From Absidia repens (Eukaryota > Mucoromycota > Mucoromycetes > Mucorales > Cunninghamellaceae): 64,000 nucleotides of DNA. The position numbers and the translations under genes were made by a program. The DNA lies in the NCBI GenBank assembly GCA_002105175.1, contig MCGE01000044.1:1-64000 (forward strand). Direction: 5' to 3'. Below, one piece after another: positions 55,046 to 64,000 of this stretch (the stretch's first letter is position 1; every line of letters begins with the position of its first letter). The notes below the pieces were generated by a model. It saw only the letters and a program-made list of their open reading frames with translations. It was not told the origin of the DNA and made no database searches.

Positions 55046-56596
55046 ACTGTTGCTTGCTGTATCGCTGCGGCTGAATCAGTTACCTCCACAAGTTGCTGGT
55101 TTCCAAAAAAAAAATTGTGAAAAAGGTTCCTGAGTCGTCAGAGGCCTGTTGGAAAGAAAGGAGGTTGTATAATAAAATAATGTAGTCTTTATGTAAGAAT
55201 AATATCTAAGAAAAAAGAAGAGGGAAGAAAAAGAGGTAAATAAAAAAGGAAGAAAAAATTATATTTGTGCCTTTTTTTTTGGGTGTGAATTTTTTTAGGA
55301 ACTGGCTGTTTCATCAACCTGCTTTTGTTATTTTTTGAGTTTGAAAGTGAGAAGCAATAACCATAGTGAGCCTCTTCCCACCTCTACCCCCCCCCACGTC
55401 CTCTCCCTACATCCTCTTAAGCCCCCCCCTCTTTCCTTTCCCTGTCTTCCGATGAAGAGAAAATAGACGGGAGGTGACACTTACTGTAAGATGAGGGACG
55501 TGAGAAAAAAAACCTATTTTCTGACTGAGTTGATGATAAAAGGTTCTTTTTGTAATGAGACACAGAACGATTTCGCCAATGACAAATCGAAAACAAAGCA
55601 AATCTTCTAAAAAAAAAAAAGAGGTCATGTTGCATCAACTATGCAATTCCTCGAGGAACACTCTTATTTCTTTACCGCGGGATCGGACATTTAATACGAC
55701 TGCCGCTTTCTTTTTGTTTTGACCCTTATATTCATATAATGTAGCAATGATATATGTTTATGCTGCACACATGTTAATCAATATGCTGTTTAAAGGGATG
55801 TTTTTTTATAGTGTTCCTGAAGTTACATAAGTGACCCCTATCTTTATTCCGAGTGAATAATGATGGCATCGATGTCACTTTTGTTTCAAGCGAAAAAAGA
55901 GGTATACTACCAGGTACATTCTTTTCTTATGTAGATGAAAAGGTACCACAGTGAGCAGCAGCCACTCTGGTGACACATACCAAAACAAGCGGTGTTTAAA
56001 ATGCGCTGGGGCCGAGCTTTTTTTTACATAATAGAATAATTGTGTGGGTAATCCCTAGTGTCATGTTATGCTAATCATTATGTTTTCATTAAAGAAAATG
56101 AGATATAAAACAAAAAACCTTATCGATCGGCGTACCCTCGTTTTCATTTTCAAATACTTTGGTGACAGCAATTCATTGGTTCAAGGATCCCTGGCGTTAG
56201 TTTATTTAATCATCCCACATCAAATGACTATCCTTTAAAATGAGGAGGTATTATATTCAATCAATCATAATCAGAATTGTGTCACTATCTGCAGGAGACC
56301 TTTTTTTAATACCATCACCATACCACGATCTTTATTTTTCCTGCATCATCATCTAAACCCATCACCAACCACGCCATGCCCTTTTTTTATCATTTTTCCT
56401 GCATCACAAACCCCATTTGCCGCATATAGTGCTACTGATAACAAAGCAAATCCAATCACATTACATAATTGCATCTCTAGTTTATTTCAATAGAAATCAA
56501 ATATAGATAAATAACACACAACAATAAACTAAATAAATATACTAAGAATAAACTATATATTATATATACACTATAAACAATCAACTAAAGGTACCA
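55046..56596. other. Upstream region of the bHLH gene
   Basis: About 1.55 kb between two minus-strand genes. It should hold the bHLH promoter and the 3' flank of the PSO2-like gene. C-runs at about 55388-55395 and 55424-55430 and several A/T tracts are present. No supported coding exon is seen. Confidence 0.5.
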
Positions 56597-58879
56597 TCAC
56601 CAGTGACTTTCCGCAGGGTAGGGTACAATGTTGATAGGTTTCCCTTGTTTGTCTTGTTGCCATTTTTCCAAATACTTTAACATTCGCTGTTGGCCTTTTT
56701 CTGCTTCATAGTTTACTGTTGGCACCACATGATTGATATTCAGGCTTGCAATAAATGACGCCAATTCCCGAAAACTTGAATGCTCAGAGTAAGGAACACC
56801 ATAAATCTTCAGGGTCGGTGACGAATGGGAAGGTTTGAGATACAAGGTGCGATCTGTCGGTGCTATTGTCACTTGTGAAAGACTACCGATGGACATCTCC
56901 GTTGCTTGCGCCTTGCTAGGTCGATACGTCCATCCAGTGGGCCGAAAGGCGATCATGTTCGTGAATCGTGGTGATAGCTTTTTCATATAAGCATGCATAT
57001 TCTATAATAAAAAAATAAAAATCAGGGACAAACTATATAAATTAACATGCAGTTCCTTTTTTTTTTTTCATTACCTCGGCCTTGATATGATTAAGTGGAA
57101 CGATGTGGACATGAGCCTCCAATGGATCGTCAGTAAGCATATTTTCTAATTCCGGGTTTTCTTGACACTTTAACAGATATCGTTTATGTGCCGTCACGTA
57201 AATCTTGGATTTCAACAATTTGGCAATAGCTAAATCAATTTAAAAAAAAAAACCCCAATTAATGATGAGCATTAAATAGAGAAAAGGGTCCCCTCCTCCA
57301 TTTGCAGCACTTACCATAAAAGACCTTTTCTTTGCCGATAGAATAGGTACCCACAACCACTAAGAGTCCCTCTGTTTTCTTTTGTAGTTTCGCATTGGAC
57401 ATCATTGTATCAAACACCGAAGATGGAGAGGCATTTGTGTTGCTGTCTTCGGAGGCTGTTGTTGCTGTCGTTGTCGTTTGTTTGCCCATCCATTGTTCCA
57501 GCATGGTCTTTGGGCGATTTTCGTCCTTCACACCCATATACACTTCAATCACACGGCATGCTGCTTCGATACATTCTTCTTGAGCAGGAAATCCATACTT
57601 GGCGTTGAGGTAAGTAGTATCCAGATAAAGATGGTCAATTGTTGGATTTTCAGGTTGTCGTAGCAGAGGATGCAGACACATTCGTGGGTTGGCACGGAAA
57701 TCACCGGTGTGTAAATGACGGACCCAGGTCGATATGTTGTTGCCACCCTCATCATTACTGAATGATTGTTGTTGAATGTCGAATATAAAAAGCACGGATC
57801 CAGGACAATGATTGGCGTCGATTAAAGTTACTTTCACATGAGGCAGTACATAAATAGATTCGTTCATTGGTAGGACGTGTAGATACTGTTCTTCCACATC
57901 AAGTTCTTTGTGTACAAGATTGGCGGTCACTTGGGAGCAGTAGATGGGACCAGCAGACCATGAATGATTCAAGCCACCATAATGATCACTGTGGAAGTGA
58001 GTCAAAAAGTATCCATCACAGTTCGGAATCTTGCCATAGTTGAAGGCATCCACAATAAACTTGGTGTCTAATCATAGAGAGAGAGGACAAACATTAGTAA
58101 CGCTAATCAGTTTAGTTCATCTCTGAAATGTATTATTTACCTTTCATCCATTTATACGCAGGTACTCGTCTTCTTGGTTGTGCCGTATTGCCGTTGTAAG
58201 AGTTCATATCGAGTGTTGGCGTTGGTGCTGGTATAGGCGTTGGTGTTTTTAAGACTGAGGTTGATGCTATGTCAGATGATGAATTATCCACAGTAGATAC
58301 CATTTTGCCGATCCACGAGTTATGAAGGGTGTTTGGAATAGATTGGAAAATTTGTCCCCAAGAAGAGACTTTTTGTCGTTCAGTTGCTGCTGTGGTAGTG
58401 GTTGTAGTGGTTGTAGAGGAGGGGGTGGTGGGTATGGATGCTGTATCATTGCTCTGATCTAGGCACCGGTTGACATGTCGTTCAAAATCGTTTTCAGAGA
58501 CTTTCATATGGGCATTGCAAAGAGGACATTGCTGCTGCGGTTGGTGTTGATCAAGCCGTGAAGCTTCTTGCAGAATGGCCGTGTCACATAATTTTTCAGC
58601 TGACATGATAGATAGTTTCATTGCCTTGGCCATGTCTGCCTCAAAATTTTCGTCATATGGTGGACTGTCTGGTGCTGTGGTTACTGTTGTTGTAGTCGTC
58701 GTCGTCGTCGTCGTTGTTTGATCAAGCTGTAATTCGTTTGTCAAAGATCCAGTCAAAGCCTTTTGTAATCGGTTTTTCTTCGGTGGGTGTTCTATGTGAG
58801 GTTTGTCATCAGTATCATTCCCTTTTGTTTTCGACAGGTCACAACGAGAACTACGCCGTTTGGAAACACGTTGGGACAT
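56597..58879 (-). CDS. PSO2: DNA interstrand cross-link repair nuclease, PSO2/SNM1 family
   Basis: Four exons (58879-58141, 58067-57315, 57229-57075, 57001-56597) give 683 residues. The N-terminal third is disordered with Thr runs and holds a UBZ4-type zinc finger, C118-x2-C121...H135-x3-C139 (QCPLCNAHMKVSEN, FERHVNRCL), expected to bind ubiquitinated PCNA or chromatin. The metallo-beta-lactamase domain starts near 247, with the metal motif H270-x-H272-x-D274-H275 in FLTHFHSDHYGG, then IDANHCPGSVLFIF, HTGDFRANPRM and YLDTTYLNAKYGFP. The beta-CASP part has VVGTYSIGKEKVFYAIA, IYVTAHKRYLLKC and the end PYSEHSSFRELASFI. Such 5' exonucleases process interstrand cross-links in the nucleus. All expected metal ligands are present. 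Confidence 0.95.
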
Positions 58880-58935
58880 GGCAAGAGAAAAAGAAGTGAT
58901 TTAAAAAGAAAAGGAATAGAGAAAGCGGCGGCGGC

Positions 58936-58966
<31 letters not shown>

Positions 58967-59004
58967 ATATGGGCAAAAAAACAAAACAAAAAAACACGAC
59001 TCCC

Positions 59005-59067
59005 TATACACCACATACACCACATACACCATATACACCATATACACCATATACACCATATACACGA
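59005..59067. repeat. 9-bp minisatellite, seven units
   Basis: Seven units of TATACACCA / CATACACCA in perfect register, in the 334-bp space between the PSO2-like start codon and the end of the eS21 gene. Confidence 0.85.
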
Positions 59068-59213
59068 CGACTAAGCATCATATACACACTTTACAGCTTA
59101 AAATCATCAGTAGAATACATGGAAATAGAACAGGACGGCAAAAAATAAGTTTTATTCGAAGAGAGAATAAATATCACTAAAAAAATATACGATCCTTTCC
59201 ACAAAGAAAGTCT

Positions 59214-59615
59214 CTATTGTTGATAAGACCAGACGTTCTTCAAGTCTATAAAAGTAAGATAATATATATCAATATGAGTTCTATCCATTTTCACCAATAT
59301 CTACTTACAGCCATCTTGGGTAGCAAGGCGATTGATGGAATCGTCAGCTTCAGCTTCCTTGCGCACAAAGCCACAGAGAGCGTAGGTGGAGAAGGAGTTG
59401 GTGGCACGACCTTCAGCGTCAACGTCAGCAACGTTGAGTTGGATGGAGGCATGATCTTTGGCAGTGATCAAACGGTTGGTAGCAGAACTAAATAAAATCA
59501 ATTAACGAGGTCAGCCAAAAAGAAAAGAACGCATACGAATATATATATATATATATCAAACTTACCACTTGCGAGGAATGTAAATATCTACGAGTCTACC
59601 TTCAGAGTTTTCCAT
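59214..59615 (-). CDS. RPS21: 40S ribosomal protein eS21
   Basis: Three exons (59615-59566, 59487-59309, 59245-59214) give 86 residues, the normal eS21 length. The protein opens [16 protein letters not shown], continues [40 protein letters not shown] and ends [18 protein letters not shown]. eS21 is a small-subunit ribosomal protein needed for late 20S/18S rRNA maturation. The final exon carries only 11 codons including the stop, so a reading stopping at the GTAAGT donor would lose the conserved LKNVWSY end. Splice phases agree throughout. Confidence 0.95.
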
Positions 59616-60145
59616 TGTTGTTAGTTTTGTCCAAAAGTTAGGGGTGGTCAAACCAAGATAAGAGGAAGAAAGAAAGAACTATCTAAAGGCTGCCATCGCT
59701 GGTGTTGTTTTATTGGGGAAGGAAGGCCGCCGGTGATTGGTTGCTGACCAAAAAAAAATTTGTCACTGAAGCCCAGCAGCAGTGGAGGTCAAGGCAGATC
59801 CAGAGAGAAAAAAAAAGTGTCAGTTGGGGCGGGGGCAGGGCGACCAACGAAGACCAAAAAAAAAAAAAAAAAGCAGAAGTAACAAATCAAATGATAAGAT
59901 GATAATAAGAGTAAGGGATAAAGAGTATATTTGATATTTACAACAACAACTATAGTAATAAAAATAAAAACAATAAAATATATGTGACAAGAGTTGATAT
60001 AATAAAAAAAAAATGAAAAACTAAAACCGAGTCTGTATGTGTGTTGAGTAAAAGGGGAAGGAGACAAGGAGGAAGAGAAGGAGGAGGGAGTCTAAAAGAT
60101 GGAATAATACAGTATAACAGAAACATAACAAAAACAAAGAACACC

Positions 60146-60743
60146 TTATACAACAAAGGATTCGCCACAACCACAAGTACCCTTTACGTTTGGATTGTGG
60201 AATACAAATTGAGAGGAGAGTTTGTCTTCAACGTAGTCCATTTCAGAGCCCAGTACAGTTAGTAACGCCTTGGAATCCACCAACACTGTAACACCTAGAT
60301 ACATAAATATATATAAATTAATGTTTCTTTTTACAATAAATAAGGCACTTCAAACCTGAAAAAGAATAGCTGAGCCACTTACCATCCTGATCAACGACCT
60401 CATCGAATTTGTCTTTTTTCTTGGTAAATTCAAGCATGTAAGAGTTTCCAGAACAGCCCTTTGTTTTCACACCCACCCGAAGAAATTGAGGTTCATCACC
60501 TTTTGTCAAATGTTTTAGTCGTTGTACTGCTGCAGGTGTCTATATTGTACGTATATAAGACATTGTTTAGTCATTAACTTAAATAATCAAGACAACAACA
60601 AAAAAAAAAAAAAAAAAAAAGTTGAGACAGAGAGAGAGCAAGAAACTTACCAGCGTCAATGGTGCTTTGCGTAGTCTTAGTTTGGATCCAGTTGTTCTTG
60701 TAGTGTTTGCTGCTGCTTGTTTAACAACGGCACTAAGAGTCAT
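60146..60743 (-). CDS. Mitochondrial A-type Fe-S assembly protein (ISA family)
   Basis: Three exons (60743-60651, 60539-60383, 60294-60146) give 132 residues. The first 31 residues are basic and Thr/Ala-rich without acidic residues (MTLSAVVKQAAANTTRTTGS), a good mitochondrial presequence, and coincide with exon 1. The HesB/IscA core follows: TPAAVQRLKHLTKG, FLRVGVKTKGCSGNSYMLEF and GTCGCGESFVV. The three conserved cysteines are C60, C124 and C126. A-type proteins help form and deliver [4Fe-4S] clusters to mitochondrial enzymes such as aconitase and lipoyl synthase. The KTKGCSGNSY form resembles ISCA1/Isa1 more than ISCA2/Isa2, but the paralogue assignment needs a tree. Confidence 0.93.
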
Positions 60744-62737
60744 GGTAGGAATAGCGAGAGAGTGGGGAAAATTAAAATGAGAAAGGGAGAAAACGAATAT
60801 TCTTAAATTTTTATTCGGTGTTTTAATATTTGTCGATTGTTCGGTACATCTCTGGGAGACTTACTATTTTTACAAATCAAAATAACCATATGCAAATAAA
60901 AATTGATTACAAAATTGATTTACAACCACCATAATCACCTTCAATACTAGGTATACCAATTTACAAATATTATATGCCAATTGTAACAGGTTATCGACCG
61001 AGAATCGCGATCGTCAAATTTGTTTTTGCCATCTGTAAATCATACAAATTTTCAAAAAGAAAACGGGGATCTAGCTCAAATGGTAGAGCGCTCGCTTAGC
61101 ATGTGAGAGGCACTGGGATCAATGCCCAGGTTCTCCAACCGTTGCATCCACTTCTAATAAGAGTCGGATGCTTTCACTTTTTGATTTTCTCCTCTTTAAT
61201 GCGGAGTTTGATTAGAGACACTACTTGGAAGCTAGCTGTTTAGGGGGGTGCCTGAGCTGAAAGATCAACTGCTCAGTGTTGCGGCTAAATTTGTGGTTTT
61301 AGTCCAACTGGATTGTGTTTTTGTAGGTTTTTTATGTTTTTCTGGGTTAAATAGGATGTCTTGAGTGATCCTTTGGTGTAGCTTTGATCGTTTGGAGCTT
61401 TGAAAAATAATTTTCTTCCTTCGGCGGAATTTGAAATATTTTGTTCCTGAATCGGACAAAAATAGATTTGATAGTAGTGAGCACCAGAACTTTTGTAGAT
61501 AAAGTCCAACTGTAGAGAAAGTTTATAAAAAATAAACTTGAAAAAGTAAAATAAAATAAAAAGAAAAGTATTGACCTTTGTTGGTTCAATAAAAATAAGT
61601 GTATAACACACAGTAAAAATAAAATAAAAAGAGGACTTGTAGTCACAAAAAAATAAGAGAAAGTTTCTATATAGACGATAGAAACAAAATAAAAATAAGA
61701 CAGTGATTTGGTGGTTAAAAAACCTTTGTACTGAATTTTATAAAAAAGGTTGAGATAAATATGTAAAAATAAATAACTAAAGAAAAAAATAAAATTGTTG
61801 CGGGGGAAGTGGAGGTATTTATACTAATCAAAAAAAAGAGGCTAACTATATATGAGGGGGTGGTGCAGGACGACACTTGTCGACACTTGTCAACATCGGT
61901 CAGCATGAAAACCAGTCACTGCATAGCCAGAGGTCAGGGGATGGTCAGAGGCCGATCCTCGACATCAGGTAATTATTTTTTGAGCTAACACTATAAAAAT
62001 AGTATTCCATATATCTTTTTTTTTTTTTGGCCATGCTTTGGATTCTAAATGGCTTGTAAGTCAGAAAATAACTTCTCTGTGTGTTAATAAACTGTCCAGT
62101 ACATTCAGCCATCAATGGTGTCACCTAAAATGATGCCATTTTTCTTGTTCTTTTAAGAAGTCCCATTAAAAGAAATACTTGCATCCTTACTTGCATCCTT
62201 AAAAAAAGAGAATATGAAAGTCGGGTGGTATTTCTCTGTGATTCATGGTGATCCAAAAAATTTAAACTACAGTATTTCCCAAAAATGGTAATGGCAAGTT
62301 ATATTAAAAAAAGTTGAGTGTGGAGGGCGGTTTGATCGACAAGGAAGAGATAGAATTTAATTCATGCATGTTGTGAGCGTAGAGTGAACTTGAGGTAGAC
62401 TACGTAGCAAAAAATTACAAAAAATAATAAAGGAAAACATAACATAAATAAGAAATGACAAGGATGATGATGCTACTACAACTTATAATTTAGGGTGAAA
62501 AAGATATGTCACTTGCAATTTATTTTTTTTCGCTCTGTGTGACACTGTTATTTTTTCATATGGTTGCTTTCACCTGAAGGAATTATATAAAGTTAAAAGA
62601 ACGCCACTTTTTATATTTTTATATTTCTTTCTTTCTTCCATTCTTTTTTTTTTTTCTGTCTCCAACGCACATATCCTTTTACGTTTACACAGTGCATTTA
62701 CCCATTTATTATATCCTCTCTTCTTGTCTTACTCCCC
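60744..62737. other. AT-rich intergenic region containing the tRNA
   Basis: Apart from the tRNA-Ala gene no gene is supported. The part 61200-61860 is very AT-rich and opens minus-strand Phe/Lys-rich frames that look like chance. A direct repeat of GACACTTGTC lies at about 61872-61891 and a 12-bp duplication (TACTTGCATCCT) near 62177-62201. Confidence 0.5.
61065..61137 (+). tRNA. tRNA-Ala (anticodon AGC)
   Basis: A 73-nt intronless cloverleaf. D-arm GCTC...GAGC, anticodon arm CTCGC-TTAGCAT-GTGAG with anticodon AGC, T-arm CTGGG-ATCAATG-CCCAG, discriminator A. The acceptor stem pairs GGGGATC with GTTCTCC, including the G3-T70 (G:U) identity pair of alanine tRNAs. Position 6-67 is a T-T mismatch. 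A TTTTT run about 41 bases downstream may terminate Pol III. The T-loop starting with A rather than T is usual for eukaryotic tRNA-Ala. Confidence 0.93.
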
Positions 62738-64000
62738 ATGGTGAAAAGCTCAAAGCAAGAACAGCGGAAAACTGTCTGGCGTGGGATTAGTGTCAAAGCC
62801 GATTCCCGTCCTTCATCAACGCAATCGCAAGACTCCTCCATCTCTTGGGAAAAACAGCCACTTAGTCCACTTTCTCAACATGAATTCTCTGCTAGCAGCA
62901 AATCGCCACCTGACACACCAACAACATTTGAAGATCATCAGCACGAACAACACTCTACTTTATCCATCTCTCCAACAAACTCCACTGCATTGTCATCCTC
63001 GAAATCGTCCTCGAAATCGTCCAACCACAGGAAAGAAAAACTGGCTGAACTAGGTAGTTTGACGAAATCATACAATGCATCTTCAGCTTCCTCAACAACG
63101 TCCTCCCCAAAGAAAAGCAAGGAGAAGCGAGCGACTAGTCTTGGCAGTTTGACGAAACCTTATGAACAAAGCGAAAGACTGGCGCGGAAAGAACAGGAAC
63201 GCAAGGAGCGCAAGGAACGGGAAAAGCTGGAACGTCAGGCGCGCAAGGAGCAAGAAAAACTGGACAAAGAACTCAAGGAACGACAGAAGAAGGAACTCAA
63301 GGAACAGCAAAAGAAGGATTTGAAGGAATCAAAGGAAAAGGCCAAAGAAGTCAAGCTACTCAAGGAAAAGGAACGAATGGATCGAAAATCAAAAACAAAG
63401 TCATCTCTTTTCTCTCGTTCTTCCAAGTCTTCTACGCCGCCACCCATGGAAATCATTCATACTATTAATCCAAATCTACCTACAGATGGTTAGTACATAT
63501 GCACCCATAGGAAAGAAAAATGCTATTGGATGAGGATTACTAACATTTTTTTTTTTTCATTTTGCTATAGACAAACCGAAATCACCCGTGGAACGTCGTA
63601 GCTTACTCTCATTTGGGCGACCTAGTATGACGTCCCTTGCATCAAAACCAAACAACTCCTCTTACATAGACACTGTGGTGCCAGATTCTACATCGTGTAC
63701 AACAACTACTGATGTGATTGAAGGTACTCTCACTGATGATTCTGGCACTGAAGAATTTGTGGATTTTGCTGACAACCATACAAGTATCCGGAGTGGAGAC
63801 AGCGACCGGATATCTGGATCTACACCCCATGAAGCAACCAACACATCTTCATATCAGCATGAAATTCCGCCGCCAACGTCTACTTCATCAACGCACGTAT
63901 TACCATCATCTCTTCAGCCTCGACCTCAACAAAGAGCACCGAAATTATTGGATCACGCGCAGCAGCAAAACCACACTAGTAATTCCCAGCAAAGCTCTTC
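62738..64000 (+). CDS. Charged coiled-coil / low-complexity protein (3' partial)
   Basis: Exon 1 is 62738-63488. After an 82-bp intron with a GTTAGT donor, exon 2 runs from 63571 past the window end in frame, giving at least 390 residues. Residues 1-130 are Ser/Thr-rich and contain two similar boxes, LGSLTKSYNASSAS and LGSLTKPYEQSE. Residues about 145-225 are an uninterrupted Lys/Glu/Arg helix (ERKEREKLERQARKEQEKLD), a long single alpha-helix or coiled coil. Further on come KSPVERRSLLSFGRPSM and a Ser/Pro/Gln-rich part. The short motifs suggest a phosphorylated scaffold, but no family is recognised. Start chosen as the first ATG after a T/C-rich leader. Confidence 0.75.

Noticed and set aside
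61265..61906. Minus-strand Phe/Leu-rich frames downstream of the tRNA
   Set aside because: AT-rich composition alone explains them. No splice or start context and no motif supports them.
1..64000. CRISPR arrays, bacterial operons, riboswitches, prophage or defence islands
   Set aside because: The window is eukaryotic. Repeats are not regularly spaced with unique spacers, and genes are intron-rich.

Overview
The window looks like nuclear DNA of a filamentous fungus, most likely an early-diverging one of the Mucoromycota (Mucorales-like). This placement is an inference. Genes carry one to twelve short introns of about 40-360 bp with GTAAGT-like donors and TAG acceptors. Intergenic DNA is AT-rich and packed with homopolymers, and proteins carry Gln, Ser, His and Asp runs. 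No bacterial operons, CRISPR arrays, prophages or intact transposons are visible. Gene models were assembled by hand from splice signals. Where exon lengths are given, the joined frame was checked to be a multiple of three.

Layout: 1-1231, 3' end of a kelch membrane-protein gene; 3739-5417 (-), tyrosine aminotransferase-like enzyme; 6721-7056, small membrane protein; 9586-11028, HSF-type transcription factor; 11439-11960, Ser-rich orphan; 14578-15834, xylose reductase-type aldo-keto reductase; 15970-17278 (-), orphan 7TM receptor; 17702-19603, pyruvate decarboxylase; 20121-20407 (-), 43-residue membrane microprotein; 20705-21106, SmG; 21743-24484 (-), CLPTM1-family protein; 27157-27890, secreted DPBB protein; 28326-29026 (-), probable gene remnant; 29412-30533 (-), F-box/LRR protein; 31485-34614, CRT10-like protein; 34864-36023, exosome RRP41; 36646-38322, bestrophin-like channel; 38323-43307, gene-free repeat island; 43308-44071, POLE3/Dpb4-like histone-fold protein; 44806-48940 (-), importin-7/8-like receptor; 50110-53478 (-), mitochondrial PPR protein; 53918-55045 (-), bHLH factor; 56597-58879 (-), PSO2/SNM1 nuclease; 59214-59615 (-), ribosomal protein eS21; 60146-60743 (-), ISA-type Fe-S assembly protein; 61065-61137, tRNA-Ala(AGC); 62738 to the edge, low-complexity orphan cut by the window end.

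Most genes are dispersed housekeeping functions (RNA processing, DNA replication and repair, nuclear import, translation, Fe-S biogenesis). The one suggestive neighbourhood is xylose reductase, 7TM receptor and pyruvate decarboxylase within 5 kb, the last two divergent from a shared 423-bp spacer.

I found no convincing new multi-gene system. The best second-look items are a 13-nt microexon that completes the bestrophin RGSV motif, an RRP41 exon whose coding part is only ATG, a GC-AG intron inside a bHLH domain, a dispersed non-coding repeat family with at least six copies, a repeat island with an inverted heptamer cluster and a GC-rich hairpin, a decaying multi-exon gene, and long A/T homopolymers next to splice sites.
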